DNA of 64,000 bases. Origin: Parabacteroides sp. Marseille-P3160 (GTDB lineage: Bacteria > Bacteroidota > Bacteroidia > Bacteroidales > Tannerellaceae). The DNA lies in assembly GCF_900162725.1 (NCBI RefSeq), contig NZ_LT799418.1, forward strand, positions 2,397,434-2,461,433, in the 5' to 3' direction. The position numbers were made by a program, and so were the translations under genes. Under the pieces are notes generated by a model, which ran no database searches, had not been told where the DNA came from, and worked only from the letters and a program-made list of their open reading frames with translations. The first letter of the stretch is position 1; every line of letters begins with the position of its first letter. Positions 8,056 through 17,353 of this stretch are shown here, piece after piece.

Positions 8056-10070
8056 ATTTTACTCTATCCTCCCCGTATAAACCGACGGGAGACCAACCGG
8101 AGGCCATCGAGGCGCTCTCCCGTGGAATTGAAGACGGCGTACCCTTTCAGACCTTGTTGGGCGTTACCGGCTCGGGAAAGACTTTCACGATTGCGAATGT
8201 AATCGATAAGGTACAGCGTCCGACGTTGGTATTGAGCCATAACAAGACGTTGGCTGCACAGTTATACAGCGAATTCAAGAACTTTTTCCCGAATAACGCC
8301 GTAGAGTATTTCGTTTCTTATTATGATTATTACCAGCCGGAGGCTTACCTGCCGTCGACCGATACCTATATAGAAAAAGACTTGGCCATCAATGAGGAAA
8401 TCGACAAGCTGCGTTTACGCGCGACCGCTTCCCTATTGTCGGGCCGCCGGGATGTGATCGTCGTCTCTTCCGTCTCTTGCCTCTATGGCATGGCCGATCC
8501 TACGGCTTTTGCCGAGAAGGTGATCCATTTGGAAAAGGGCATGCGGATGGAGCGCGACCGGATGCTGCGCCGTTTCGTAGACGCCCTCTATGTGAACAAT
8601 AAGGTGGAATTTACCAGCGGATGTTTCCGTGTGAACGGGGATACGGTGGATATCTTTCCGGCGATCGAGTCTTTCGACGGAGTCGCTTACCGGATCGAAT
8701 TCTGGGGCGATGAGATCGATCGTATTTCTTCTTTCCATCCGTTGACCGGAGTGGAAATCGACGAACAGGACGAATTGAATATTTATCCGACCAACCTTTT
8801 TGTGACAACACAGGAGCGGATTAACGCCGCAATCGGGCAGATCGATGTCGATCTGGGTACGCAAGTAAATTATCTGAAAGAAATAGGAAAACCCTACGAG
8901 GCGAAACGTTTGTATGAACGGGTGACGTTCGATCTGGAGATGATTCGCGAATTGGGGTATTGCTCCGGCATTGAAAATTATTCCCGTTATTTCGACGGAC
9001 GCCAGGCCGGCGAACGGCCCTACTGCCTTTTGGATTATTTTCCCAAGGATTTCCTTCTGGTGGTGGATGAGAGCCATGTAACTATTCCGCAGATCCGTGC
9101 GATGTACGGCGGAGACCGTTCCCGCAAGCTGAATCTGGTGGAATACGGGTTCCGCCTTCCGGCGGCGACGGATAACCGGCCGTTGACCTTCGAAGAGTTC
9201 GAATCCATGACTCCTCTGGCCATTTATGTCAGCGCTACTCCGGCCGACTATGAATTGGAAAAAAGCGAAGGCGTGGTGGTCGACCAGGTCATCCGCCCGA
9301 CGGGCCTGCTGGATCCGGTAATCGAAGTACGGCCGACGCTCAACCAGATCGACGACCTGATGGAGGAAATTACGCAACGGACGGCAGCCAACGAACGTGT
9401 CCTTGTGACAACCTTGACCAAACGGATGGCGGAAGAACTGACGACTTATTTGCTCCGTATGGGAATCCGGTGTAACTATATACATAGTGATGTGGAGACG
9501 CTGGACCGGATTCAGATCATGGACGATTTACGGAAGGGCTTGTTCGACGTGCTGGTCGGGGTGAATCTCCTGCGTGAAGGGCTGGATCTTCCCGAAGTTT
9601 CCCTCGTGGCGATCCTCGATGCCGATAAGGAGGGTTTCCTTCGTTCGCACCGTTCGCTGACGCAGACGGCCGGGCGTGCCGCCCGTAATGTACATGGGAA
9701 AGTGATTTTTTATGCCGATAAGATTACGGAGAGTATGCGTATCACGATGGAAGAAACGAATCGCCGCCGGGAAAAGCAACTGGCTTATAATGAGAAATAC
9801 GGCATTACCCCGACCCAAATCGTAAAGAATACCGTTTCTCTGGTCGGGGAGAAGCAGAAAGAAGCGGGAGCCTATGCCTATGTGGAACCGGAACCCAACC
9901 TGGTTGCCGATCCGGTTGTCCAATATATGAATAAGTCCCAACTGGAAAAGGCGATCGAGCGGACGAAGAAACAGATGCAGGAAGCCTCCAAGAAGTTGGA
10001 TTTCATGGAAGCGGCCCAATACCGGGATGAGATGCATAAACTGCAGGAGTTACTGGCTATCAAAAAATGA
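8052..10070 (+). CDS. uvrB: Excinuclease ABC subunit UvrB
   Basis: Damage-verifying helicase-like subunit of nucleotide excision repair, working with UvrA and UvrC. The 672 residues are family length. Visible motifs are Walker A GVTGSGKT, the beta-hairpin region (YYDYYQPEAYLPSTDTYIEKD), DESHV, YVSATPADYE, RTAGRAARN, and the C-terminal UVR domain that binds UvrC (EKAIERTKKQMQEASKKLDF). It overlaps both neighbours by 4 bp (ATGA), within the operon driven from 7797-7829. No obvious LexA-type box was seen upstream. Confidence 0.97.
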   Translation: MNFTLSSPYKPTGDQPEAIEALSRGIEDGVPFQTLLGVTGSGKTFTIANVIDKVQRPTLVLSHNKTLAAQLYSEFKNFFPNNAVEYFVSYYDYYQPEAYLPSTDTYIEKDLAINEEIDKLRLRATASLLSGRRDVIVVSSVSCLYGMADPTAFAEKVIHLEKGMRMERDRMLRRFVDALYVNNKVEFTSGCFRVNGDTVDIFPAIESFDGVAYRIEFWGDEIDRISSFHPLTGVEIDEQDELNIYPTNLFVTTQERINAAIGQIDVDLGTQVNYLKEIGKPYEAKRLYERVTFDLEMIRELGYCSGIENYSRYFDGRQAGERPYCLLDYFPKDFLLVVDESHVTIPQIRAMYGGDRSRKLNLVEYGFRLPAATDNRPLTFEEFESMTPLAIYVSATPADYELEKSEGVVVDQVIRPTGLLDPVIEVRPTLNQIDDLMEEITQRTAANERVLVTTLTKRMAEELTTYLLRMGIRCNYIHSDVETLDRIQIMDDLRKGLFDVLVGVNLLREGLDLPEVSLVAILDADKEGFLRSHRSLTQTAGRAARNVHGKVIFYADKITESMRITMEETNRRREKQLAYNEKYGITPTQIVKNTVSLVGEKQKEAGAYAYVEPEPNLVADPVVQYMNKSQLEKAIERTKKQMQEASKKLDFMEAAQYRDEMHKLQELLAIKK

Positions 10071-10942
10071 CCGGCGCAATGAGAATCCGTCTCTTTTCCC
10101 TTCTTCTGTTCTTCTGCATGGCTTTCCGGATGCAGGGACAGCCTGCCGCTTCTCCCGGAGGAAGCAATCCTGCGGACGAAGACAGGCGTATATTCGAACG
10201 CTATATCAGCTCTTTTCAGGCGAAGAAGGAATTACCTGTCGGGGAACTTGTTTCGGAAACCGCACTCTTTTTTCTTGGCGCACCTTATGTAGCCTCTACT
10301 TTGGAGCGGGAACCGGAACAGCTGACCGTAAACCTACGGGAGTTCGACTGCACGACCTTCGTCGAAACCGTTCTCGCCCTGTCCCGCACGTTAAGAGAAC
10401 CGGAACCTACGTTCGAAAACTTTTGCCATCAGTTACAGTCTATCCGCTACCGCGGCGGAGTTATCCGCGATTATACCGATCGCCTGCATTATTTCAGCGA
10501 TTGGGCGTATGAAAACGAACGGAAAGGATGGGTGAAAGAGATTACCCAAGCAGCCGGAGGGAAGCCTTTGGCGCTCTCCCTTTCTTTCATGTCCACGCAT
10601 CCCGGAAGTTACAGACAATTGAAAGACAATCCCGCTTTCCTTCGGAAAATAGCGGAAAAAGAAAAGGAAATAAATGGGCGTCCTCATTATTACCTGCCCG
10701 CCGGAGAGATTCAGTCCCATTTACCGGAAATGCAGTCCGGTGATATTGTCTGCTTTGTCACCACGATTCCGGGCCTGGATGTTTCCCACGTTGGATTTGT
10801 CTATCGGCAAGGCGTAACGGCCACCTTTATCCATGCTTCTTCCGCCGCGAAGAAAGTCATTGTCCAGGAAGGCGCCCTTCCTTCCTACGTCCGCAGCGTC
10901 AAACGCTACAAAGGCATAATCCTGGTCCGCCCCGTAAAATAA
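10067..10942 (+). CDS. DUF1460 / amidase-like secreted protein
   Basis: N-acetylmuramoyl-L-alanine amidase-like protein of the NlpC/P60 superfamily, probably acting on peptidoglycan fragments in the periplasm. A signal peptide (MRIRLFSLLLFFCMAFRMQG) follows the second Met; the first ATG overlaps the uvrB stop. The nucleophile is probably the Cys in LREFDCTTFVETVLAL, and a catalytic His is likely in DVSHVGFVY. FIHASSAAKKV is typical of the family. Although in an operon with a repair gene, nothing suggests a repair function. Fold is well supported; substrate is not. Confidence 0.8.
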   Translation: MTGAMRIRLFSLLLFFCMAFRMQGQPAASPGGSNPADEDRRIFERYISSFQAKKELPVGELVSETALFFLGAPYVASTLEREPEQLTVNLREFDCTTFVETVLALSRTLREPEPTFENFCHQLQSIRYRGGVIRDYTDRLHYFSDWAYENERKGWVKEITQAAGGKPLALSLSFMSTHPGSYRQLKDNPAFLRKIAEKEKEINGRPHYYLPAGEIQSHLPEMQSGDIVCFVTTIPGLDVSHVGFVYRQGVTATFIHASSAAKKVIVQEGALPSYVRSVKRYKGIILVRPVK

Positions 10943-10967
10943 TTATAAAAATCCTCATCATTCATTA

Positions 10968-12260
10968 TCACAATCTTATGCTGAAGCAGGCGCCTTCTCC
11001 GGGACGGGAGGCTACGCTGAGGGTACCTCCGTGGGCCGTTACGATCTGGCGGCAAAGACTGAGGCCGATGCCGGAACCTTTAGGCTTGGTGGTGAAAAAC
11101 GGAATAAAGATCTTGTCGAGGATGTCGGGCGAAATGCCGCCGCCGTTGTCCGTGACGGAGAGGAGCGGGCGCTGGTATTCGTCAGACGAGACTGTCAATA
11201 CGACTTGCGGATCCGCCTGTCCGGCGCAAGCTTCCCAAGCATTCCGCAGGAGATTGATCAGTACCTGCTCGATTTGTTCCCGGTCTATGCGGAGGATAAG
11301 CTCCGCCTCCTGTTTACAGGAAAAGAGGATGCCTTGCGCCTTCAAAAGGCGGCTGATATCGTCGATCATCTCCTTCAGCGCCACTGTTTCTATCTTGGGA
11401 GGAGGGAGGCGGGTAAGCTGCTGATAATTTGTAATAAAGCGGATCAATCCCTGGCTCCGGCGATGGATCGTTTGCATCGCCTTGTACATCAGTTCCGGAT
11501 CGTCGGGACGGCCGACCTCAGAGAAGGTTTCGGCCAGGGAAATGATCGGAGTGATGGAATTCATCATCTCATGCGTGAGGATACGGATCATCCTTTTCCA
11601 GGCATCGCTCTCCGTTTTGTCGACAACTTCCTGGATGTCTTTCAGGCTGAAGATGCGGGCGGCCTTTCCCCGGATAGTGGCCGGCACCAAGGTGATTGCC
11701 AGGTTGTATTCCTGCCCATCGGACTGCCGTTTGAGGATTTTTACCTCTTTGGGCGCCATTTCCCGAAGGATGGCGAATAGTTCTTCCGAGTCCGGCGCCG
11801 GATCGGAAAGCCGACGGGGTTGCGGCTTGCCCACCAGATCCGCCGCTTTTTTGTTTATCCATACGATACGGCCGGAAGGATCGACCACCAGGATGGCAAA
11901 GTCGATCCGGTTGAGCAGCAGGTCATAAAAGCCGGCTTCGGCCTCCCGGCTTTGCATCCGTTCGTTGAAGACGGCGATTGCTGCTTCCATCTCCCGGTTC
12001 AAGTCTTCCGACAGTCCCTTTTCTCCATTCGGGTGAAATGAAACATTAAATTCGGAAAACCGGACGGCGTCGATGAAACGCCTGACTGAATAAAGCGTCT
12101 TCCGGTGGAAACGCACCAGATCGTACGTGATCCCGGCAAGAAAAAGCAGCAGGAATCCTCCCAGGAAGTATTTCTGATATGCCACGGCAAAACCGGTCGA
12201 CAGGGAAAGCAGCAGTAACCCTGCGATGCGAACGGCCAATCCCTTGCAATAGGTCTTCAT
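10968..12260 (-). CDS. Sensor histidine kinase (PAS, HisKA, HATPase)
   Basis: Membrane sensor kinase of 430 residues. Two transmembrane helices (about 10-28 and 31-48) leave almost no periplasmic loop, so the signal is probably sensed in the membrane or cytoplasm. A PAS domain (about 112-215, FAILVVDPSGRIVWINKKAA) precedes phospho-acceptor H230 in RILTHEMMNS, the N box (INLLRNAWEAC), and the ATP-lid glycines DNGGGIS and GSGIGLSL. Its ATG overlaps the stop of the upstream sigma-54 activator by 4 bp, so they form a cognate pair. It resembles NtrB/AtoS-type kinases. The ABC export cluster next door is the obvious target. Confidence 0.92.
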   Translation of the reverse strand: MKTYCKGLAVRIAGLLLLSLSTGFAVAYQKYFLGGFLLLFLAGITYDLVRFHRKTLYSVRRFIDAVRFSEFNVSFHPNGEKGLSEDLNREMEAAIAVFNERMQSREAEAGFYDLLLNRIDFAILVVDPSGRIVWINKKAADLVGKPQPRRLSDPAPDSEELFAILREMAPKEVKILKRQSDGQEYNLAITLVPATIRGKAARIFSLKDIQEVVDKTESDAWKRMIRILTHEMMNSITPIISLAETFSEVGRPDDPELMYKAMQTIHRRSQGLIRFITNYQQLTRLPPPKIETVALKEMIDDISRLLKAQGILFSCKQEAELILRIDREQIEQVLINLLRNAWEACAGQADPQVVLTVSSDEYQRPLLSVTDNGGGISPDILDKIFIPFFTTKPKGSGIGLSLCRQIVTAHGGTLSVASRPGEGACFSIRL

Positions 12261-13612
12261 TTCCTGTTTATTTTTCGGTATAAGGCGAACCGGCTGATGC
12301 CCAGTAACTCCGCAGCCCTGTTCATGTTTCCCTTGCTTCGTTGCAAAGCTTTTTCGATGGTCTCCTGTTCGACCCGTTCGAGGTTCAGGTTTTCGGAATC
12401 TTTCGCTTTCCGGCTTTCTTTGACGGTCAGCATCAGATCGTCTCCCGTCAACGTTTTCGAAGATGAGAGCACCACCGCCCGTTCGATCACATTCTGCAAT
12501 TCGCGCACATTGCCCGGCCAGGGATAATCCTCCAGCTTTTTCCTTGCGTCCGGCGATAGGCCGCGGATCTCTTTCTTATATTTGGCAGCATATCTTTTCA
12601 GGAAATGGTCCGCCAGCAGGCTGATATCCCCTTCGCGCTCCCGCAGGGGAGGCAGCTGGATCTCAATCGTATTCATCCGGTAGAGTAAATCACGGCGGAA
12701 AGTCCCGTCCTCCACCGACTGGTAGAGGTCGGCATTGGTCGCCGCGATGAAACGCACGTCGATCGGAATGTTTTTGACGGATCCGAGCCGGCTGATGTAC
12801 CGTTTCTCTATCGTTGTCAGTAGCTTGGCCTGCATGGGAGCGGAGAGGTTGGCTATTTCGTCCAGGAAGAGCGTCCCTCCCGAAGCAATCTCGATCCGTC
12901 CCTGCTTCTCTTTCCGGGCGTCGGTGAAGGCGCCTTTTTCGTATCCGAAGAGTTCACTCTCAAAGAGGCTTTCGGCAATGCTGCCCAAGTCGATGGTGAC
13001 GAAGGCCTCTCCGGCGCGGCGTGAATGGTTGTGGATCGTCCGGGCGATCAGGTCTTTGCCGGTTCCGTTTTCACCCATTAGCAGGATGTTGGCATCCGTA
13101 TCCGCCAGTTTCCCGATTATTCCATAAATTTTCCGCATTTCTTCCGACTCGCCGATGATCTCCCGGGAATTGCCGTTATTGATAGTCTGCACCTGCTGCC
13201 GGAGGAGCGCCACCTCTTTCTGCGATTTTCGCAGTTTCAGCGCCGAATGGATGGTTGCCAGTAGTTTGTCTTTCTCCCAAGGTTTCGGGATAAAATCGAT
13301 AGCGCCGGACTTGATGGCTTGCACGGCCTTGTCGGTATCGGCATAAGCCGTCATCAGGAGCACCGCCATCTGGCGATCGATCTGCAGGATGGTGTCCAGC
13401 CAGTAAAAGCCTTCCTTTCCGCTGGCCACCTCTTTTTGGAAGTTCATGTCCAGTAAGATGACATCCGGTTGGAAATCGTTTATGAAGCGGGGAATCTGTT
13501 CAGGATCGGTCGTTACCTTCACCTTTTCCAAATACGACGAAAGCAAGGCATGCAAGGCAAAAAGAACATCCTCATTGTCATCCACGACCAATAATTTCCC
13601 TGATTTTTCCAT
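12257..13612 (-). CDS. Sigma-54-dependent response regulator (NtrC family)
   Basis: Activator of RpoN promoters. From the ATG at 13612 (MEKSGKLLVVDDNED) it has 451 residues: receiver domain with phospho-acceptor D55 (VILLDMNF), AAA+ domain with Walker A GENGTGKD (180-187) and Walker B LFLDE (248-252), and a C-terminal Fis-type HTH (NMNRAAELLGISRFALYRKI). The sigma-54 contact loop reads GAFTDA (227-232) instead of GAFTGA. The frame extends upstream to 13780, but that stretch has no domain content. Three sigma-54 promoters with shared palindromes lie in the adjacent export cluster (14277, 21275 and 23080 on), which makes this the probable regulator. It overlaps the kinase gene. Confidence 0.92.
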   Translation of the reverse strand: MEKSGKLLVVDDNEDVLFALHALLSSYLEKVKVTTDPEQIPRFINDFQPDVILLDMNFQKEVASGKEGFYWLDTILQIDRQMAVLLMTAYADTDKAVQAIKSGAIDFIPKPWEKDKLLATIHSALKLRKSQKEVALLRQQVQTINNGNSREIIGESEEMRKIYGIIGKLADTDANILLMGENGTGKDLIARTIHNHSRRAGEAFVTIDLGSIAESLFESELFGYEKGAFTDARKEKQGRIEIASGGTLFLDEIANLSAPMQAKLLTTIEKRYISRLGSVKNIPIDVRFIAATNADLYQSVEDGTFRRDLLYRMNTIEIQLPPLREREGDISLLADHFLKRYAAKYKKEIRGLSPDARKKLEDYPWPGNVRELQNVIERAVVLSSSKTLTGDDLMLTVKESRKAKDSENLNLERVEQETIEKALQRSKGNMNRAAELLGISRFALYRKINRK

Positions 13613-13785
13613 TTCTTTTCCTGATTTTTCCAATGCGGCTAAGGTACGGAATAATTTCCAAACTCGAATTTCCATAAGTTCCTTAGGTCTGATTCCCTTG
13701 CCGCAGATCAGACTGCAGCATATGCCGACGGAGTTAATCCTTTTCAAGAATCCAGTACACCGGATGCTTACTTTGTGCATAAGGA

Positions 13786-13885
13786 AACTAATTTTCTCTG
13801 GCCGTAAGATGATCTTTTCCCGGTCAGTAGAAGATCTTTTCCCAGCCAGGAAAAGATCTTCTTACGGTGGGTGAAAATTGACTTG
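13786..13885. repeat. 22-bp-period array, GATC-centred palindromes
   Basis: GATC occurs at 13811, 13833 and 13855, exactly 22 bp apart, each within an AAGATCTT-like palindrome (TGATCTTTTC, AAGATCTTTT, AAAAGATCTT). Degenerate copies sit one period outside on each side (AATTTTC near 13791, AAAATTG near 13874). Spacers are about 10-12 bp and variable. Neighbouring units can pair into hairpins. It lies upstream of the response regulator gene. Two other loci in this window share the period but not the core. Confidence 0.7.
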
Positions 13886-13956
13886 CCAGTGAATTGTATT
13901 TAAAATCAGTATACTATAACAATGAAATCGATAGCCTTAAAAACAAATTTGAGTTA

Positions 13957-14178
13957 GGCCAATCCAATAAACGAATCTTCTCCTTGAACGCCTTGGCTGT
14001 ATAAGGCATTTTACCCCTTTGTTCGGTGGAGTGTCCTCACTGCGTCGTGTTGGAAGCAAAGATCCTGCTTTGACTATCAAAAAAGGAGAATCATTGCGAG
14101 GCGGGAGCCTCGCTTTGATCACCGACGGAAGCTGGAGCTTCCGCCGAACATAATGGGAGTTTAAATGCATTTGCCCTG
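13957..14178 (-). repeat. MITE-like dispersed repeat, copy A
   Basis: Core 14020-14150 is bounded by imperfect 11-bp terminal inverted repeats (TGTTCGGTGGA and TCCGCCGAACA). Its reverse complement matches 49388-49506, including AGCTTCC, the stretch GCTCCCGCCTCGCAATG, TTCCAACACGA and GAACAAA. Weaker shared blocks outside the core (CGTTTATTGGA and CAGGGCAAA) extend it to 13957-14178. It has no open frame of note. I see no clear target-site duplication. Confidence 0.65.
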
Positions 14179-14276
14179 CTTGGCCGTATCTTTTTTGGTT
14201 ATGCTTGCGCTTAACTTCGACCTTTTCTTTTTTATCGGACAGTAATGATATTATTTTATAAAAAGAAGATAGTTTT

Positions 14277-14311
14277 GTGCGATTACGCACCTAATATGTG
14301 CGTAGTTGCAC
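14277..14311 (+). promoter_or_regulatory. Enhancer pair for sigma-54 promoter 1
   Basis: Two 14-bp palindromes, GTGCGATTACGCAC (14277-14290) and GTGCGTAGTTGCAC (14298-14311), start 21 bp apart, placing them on one face of the helix. The second begins 70 bp before the -24 GG. The same pair recurs at 21275 and 23080 with identical spacing, so this is probably the binding site of the adjacent NtrC-type regulator. Confidence 0.75.
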
Positions 14312-14366
14312 TTATTTGCATTGACTGAATTTTCGTATTCTATTTGTTTTTAATTGTTTAAATAAA

Positions 14367-14382
14367 TGGCATGATTCTTGTT
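14367..14382 (+). promoter_or_regulatory. Sigma-54 promoter 1
   Basis: TGGCATGATTCTTGTT matches the RpoN -24/-12 consensus (TGGCACG-N4-TTGC), with GT in place of the -12 GC. It lies 35 bp before the first permease, and transcription would start near 14393. Confidence 0.75.
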
Positions 14383-14417
14383 TCTGTTCCTAAATAAGTG
14401 AAAAAACAGACGGCCTT

Positions 14418-16790
14418 ATGCTAATGCATTATTTAAAAATAGCGATTCGAAGCGTTCTCCGGGATAAAGGATATTCCGTAGTCAATATCTTGGGCTTATC
14501 GATCGCGATCGCCTGTTGTTTCCTGCTCATCTTCTGGGTGAAGTTCGAAATGAGCTACGAGACTTGTTATTCTAACGCTGACCGGATTTATCGCCTGATG
14601 GAAGTGGAAAACAGGCAAAGCGGAGCATTTCATAAAACCTTTATTCGCCCGGGTATTTTTAGGGAATTGAAAAACTCTTTTTCTCAAATAGAAGCATCTA
14701 CCTTTTTATATAGTGTGGAGGCTTTTGTTTCAAAAGAAGGAAGTGAAGGTGATGGAATAAAGGTCAATTTATCCAGCACTAATGAAGATTTTTTACGAAT
14801 ATTTTCGTTTGAATATGTAGAAGGTTCTCCTCAAAGTGTCGTGAAAAACAAGGGATGTCTTATCACAGAAAAGGCAGCTGAAAAAATATTCGGAAAGGAA
14901 TCTCCGGTAGGAAAGAAGATAAAAAGGTCCGATGATCTTTATTTGATTAGCGCTGTAGTAAAAATGCCGAAAAATACGCAAATATGTTTCGATATATTAG
15001 ATATTAATGCCCCTATATACATACGTTACGGTACCCATTTTATTATGTTAAAAGAGGGAATCAAATTAACCCCTGAACTAAAGAAACAAATAGCGAATAG
15101 CATGCCTCCTAATTCTGAAGGAGTAAAAAATAAATTAGTCATGCAACCGCTAAAAGACATTCATCTGCATTCGCCCAAAGAAGTTACAGAAGAAGTCATG
15201 TATAAAATTGAGCAAATTTATGGCAGTTTGAGCCAAATCTGTTATTTTTCCTTTGCAGCCTTACTTATTCTTTTTATAGCAATCATCAATTATGTAAATA
15301 CCTCGATAGCCCGGTCACTTAACCGAACGAAAGAGGTCGGAGTTAGAAAAGTAACAGGAGCTAACCGACGAAGAATTATAGAACGTTTTCTATCTGAATC
15401 ATTTGTCCTATCTGTACTGGCCGTTTTAGTCGCTCTTGTATTAGTTCAATTACTTTTCCCCGGGTTTACTAATATCATGGGGAATAAGGTACCACTTAAA
15501 TTCGATTGGCTAACGATATTGACCGCTTGTGTGTTTTGTGTTATAATAACTCTCTTATCAGGAGGTTATGCCGCGTTTTACCTTTCTTCTTTTAGCATTG
15601 CGAATATTCTTCGCGGAGGATCAAAAACGAGTTCAAAAGAAAATTTACGAAAAATATTAATTGGTGTTCAATCCCTTCTATCAGTCGGTATACTGATCTG
15701 TACTTTTTTTATATATAAACAGATCTATGCCATTTTTAATGCGGATACAGGAATGGATCGGAAAAATATAATAGTGTTGGATACCGGATTATGGGATGGT
15801 GCGGAAAATTTCATTCAAGTGATCAAACAAGAAAATACAAATATTATTGATGCTACAATAGCAAATTGCCCCCCTTATAATGCAACATGGGGGTATAGTA
15901 ATGTTTCATGGGAGGGGAGTAACGACGCTGATAATGATATTGGTTTTGTTCAAATATTTTGTGATCATCACTATTCCAACACCTTCGGATTAAAAATGCT
16001 ACAAGGTGAATTTATTCCTCCCGGTTTAACTTGGTGGCAGGATTCAAAGGCCGAATCTTTTAATATAGTAATCAATGAATCTTTTAAGAAAGTAATAGGG
16101 GTAGAGAATCCAATCGGGATTACCGTTACTTATGGCATAAATGTTATCTATCGTGGTAAGATAATCGGCGTAGTAAAAGATTTCAATTTTAAACCGTTGA
16201 AAGAGAAAATATCTCCATTAATTATTTCGTTTAATCCGGAGGCTTGTGAAATCGTTTATATAAAAACAACGGGAAAGGATAAGCAAAAAACGCTTAGTTA
16301 TATTTTAGAGAAATACAAAGAGTTGAAATCCGATTTATTTAATCGTCCTGTAATGTACCACACGGTTGAAAGTGAGTATAACAAAATGTATAAGGCCGAA
16401 CTTCGTACGGCAGGGATATTGTCGGTTTTTGCTGTGATTTCTTTCCTGCTTTCTTTGATGGGGATTATCAGTATGATTTCTTTTATGATCGAGAAACGGA
16501 CAAAAGAAATTGCGATCCGTAAGATTAACGGTGCGGGAATTTGGGATATCGTCAAACTCTTTGCAGGCAGCATATTAAAAATGGCCGCAGTGGCATCCGT
16601 TATTGCTATTCCTATCTGTTATCTGTTGATGTCAAAATGGCTGGAAGACTATATATACCGTACCTCGCTTAGCTGGTGGGTATTTGCACTGATTCCGTTG
16701 TGCTTATTGTTGGTTATTTTTGTTGTAATATCTATACAAGTTTATATTACAGCCCGGCAGAATCCGGTGGAATCTTTACGGAGTGAATGA
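14418..16790 (+). CDS. MacB/FtsX-type ABC transporter permease 1
   Basis: A 790-residue permease of the duplicated FtsX type common in Bacteroidetes. A first transmembrane helix (about 20-40, VVNILGLSIAIACCFLLIFW) is followed by a MacB periplasmic core domain, three helices with the FtsX signature (RTKEVGVRKVTGANRRRI), a second helix plus periplasmic domain, and a final three-helix FtsX block (KRTKEIAIRKINGAG). It ends in QNPVESLRSE, shared by all paralogues here. Such permeases use an ATPase such as the one at 32646 for mechanotransmission or export with a TolC partner. It starts the first sigma-54 unit and overlaps the next gene by 4 bp. Confidence 0.88.
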   Translation: MLMHYLKIAIRSVLRDKGYSVVNILGLSIAIACCFLLIFWVKFEMSYETCYSNADRIYRLMEVENRQSGAFHKTFIRPGIFRELKNSFSQIEASTFLYSVEAFVSKEGSEGDGIKVNLSSTNEDFLRIFSFEYVEGSPQSVVKNKGCLITEKAAEKIFGKESPVGKKIKRSDDLYLISAVVKMPKNTQICFDILDINAPIYIRYGTHFIMLKEGIKLTPELKKQIANSMPPNSEGVKNKLVMQPLKDIHLHSPKEVTEEVMYKIEQIYGSLSQICYFSFAALLILFIAIINYVNTSIARSLNRTKEVGVRKVTGANRRRIIERFLSESFVLSVLAVLVALVLVQLLFPGFTNIMGNKVPLKFDWLTILTACVFCVIITLLSGGYAAFYLSSFSIANILRGGSKTSSKENLRKILIGVQSLLSVGILICTFFIYKQIYAIFNADTGMDRKNIIVLDTGLWDGAENFIQVIKQENTNIIDATIANCPPYNATWGYSNVSWEGSNDADNDIGFVQIFCDHHYSNTFGLKMLQGEFIPPGLTWWQDSKAESFNIVINESFKKVIGVENPIGITVTYGINVIYRGKIIGVVKDFNFKPLKEKISPLIISFNPEACEIVYIKTTGKDKQKTLSYILEKYKELKSDLFNRPVMYHTVESEYNKMYKAELRTAGILSVFAVISFLLSLMGIISMISFMIEKRTKEIAIRKINGAGIWDIVKLFAGSILKMAAVASVIAIPICYLLMSKWLEDYIYRTSLSWWVFALIPLCLLLVIFVVISIQVYITARQNPVESLRSE

Positions 16791-16816
16791 TTATAAACCG
16801 ATTAATACAGATTTTT

Positions 16817-17248
16817 ATGAAAAAGGTAATTATTCTTTTAGCCATTTTAATAACAGCTTGTGGTAACAACAAAAAACAGACTTTGCCGGAAGAAGAGCCT
16901 GCGACGGTTGGACAGAGAGATACTACGGAAGTAACCGAGGCAGATGCATCATTAGATGAACCCCCTTACACTACTCCTGTCCTTGAAAATGCAGGAGCTT
17001 ACTTTAAAGCGAATAACAAATACAAAGATTGGGATGAAAAAAACCGAAAAATGGTTATAATAAAATGTGTGGTAGAAAAAGATAGCACTACTTCGGATGT
17101 TATAGCTCGCCGAAGTTGCGGAAATGAAAAACTGGATAAGGAAGCCATCCGTTTAATCGAAGATGCCAAGGTTATTCCCGGGAAAGATGCCAGGGGTGAA
17201 GCCGTAAGAAGCCGGTTTACAATAGTAGTGGATTTTCCCCCTAAATAA
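16817..17248 (+). CDS. Lipoprotein with TonB C-terminal-like domain
   Basis: About 143 residues from the ATG at 16817, chosen because it opens a lipoprotein signal (MKKVIILLAILITACGNNKK, lipobox ITAC). An acidic linker leads to a TonB C-terminal domain pattern (VVEKDSTTSDV, LDKEAIRLIEDA, FTIVVDFPPK). Unlike normal TonB it is lipid-anchored and has no cytoplasmic-membrane helix or Pro-rich spacer. It follows permease 1 closely, and a paralogue follows permease 4 (30805), so it is a fixed partner of this permease family. Role unknown; coupling energy or force to the permease's periplasmic domains is a guess. Confidence 0.75.
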   Translation: MKKVIILLAILITACGNNKKQTLPEEEPATVGQRDTTEVTEADASLDEPPYTTPVLENAGAYFKANNKYKDWDEKNRKMVIIKCVVEKDSTTSDVIARRSCGNEKLDKEAIRLIEDAKVIPGKDARGEAVRSRFTIVVDFPPK

Positions 17249-17353
17249 TGAGTTTTAAATTCTATATATTCATTCGGGATAACGCATGATAGTTATATTA
17301 TCAATGGAATAAATTAATTCCAAAAACTATACTATATACAAACAGACGGCCTT

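Noticed and set aside
8433-9485. 350-codon open frame on the minus strand over uvrB
   Set aside because: Antisense shadow of a highly conserved gene; no family motifs.
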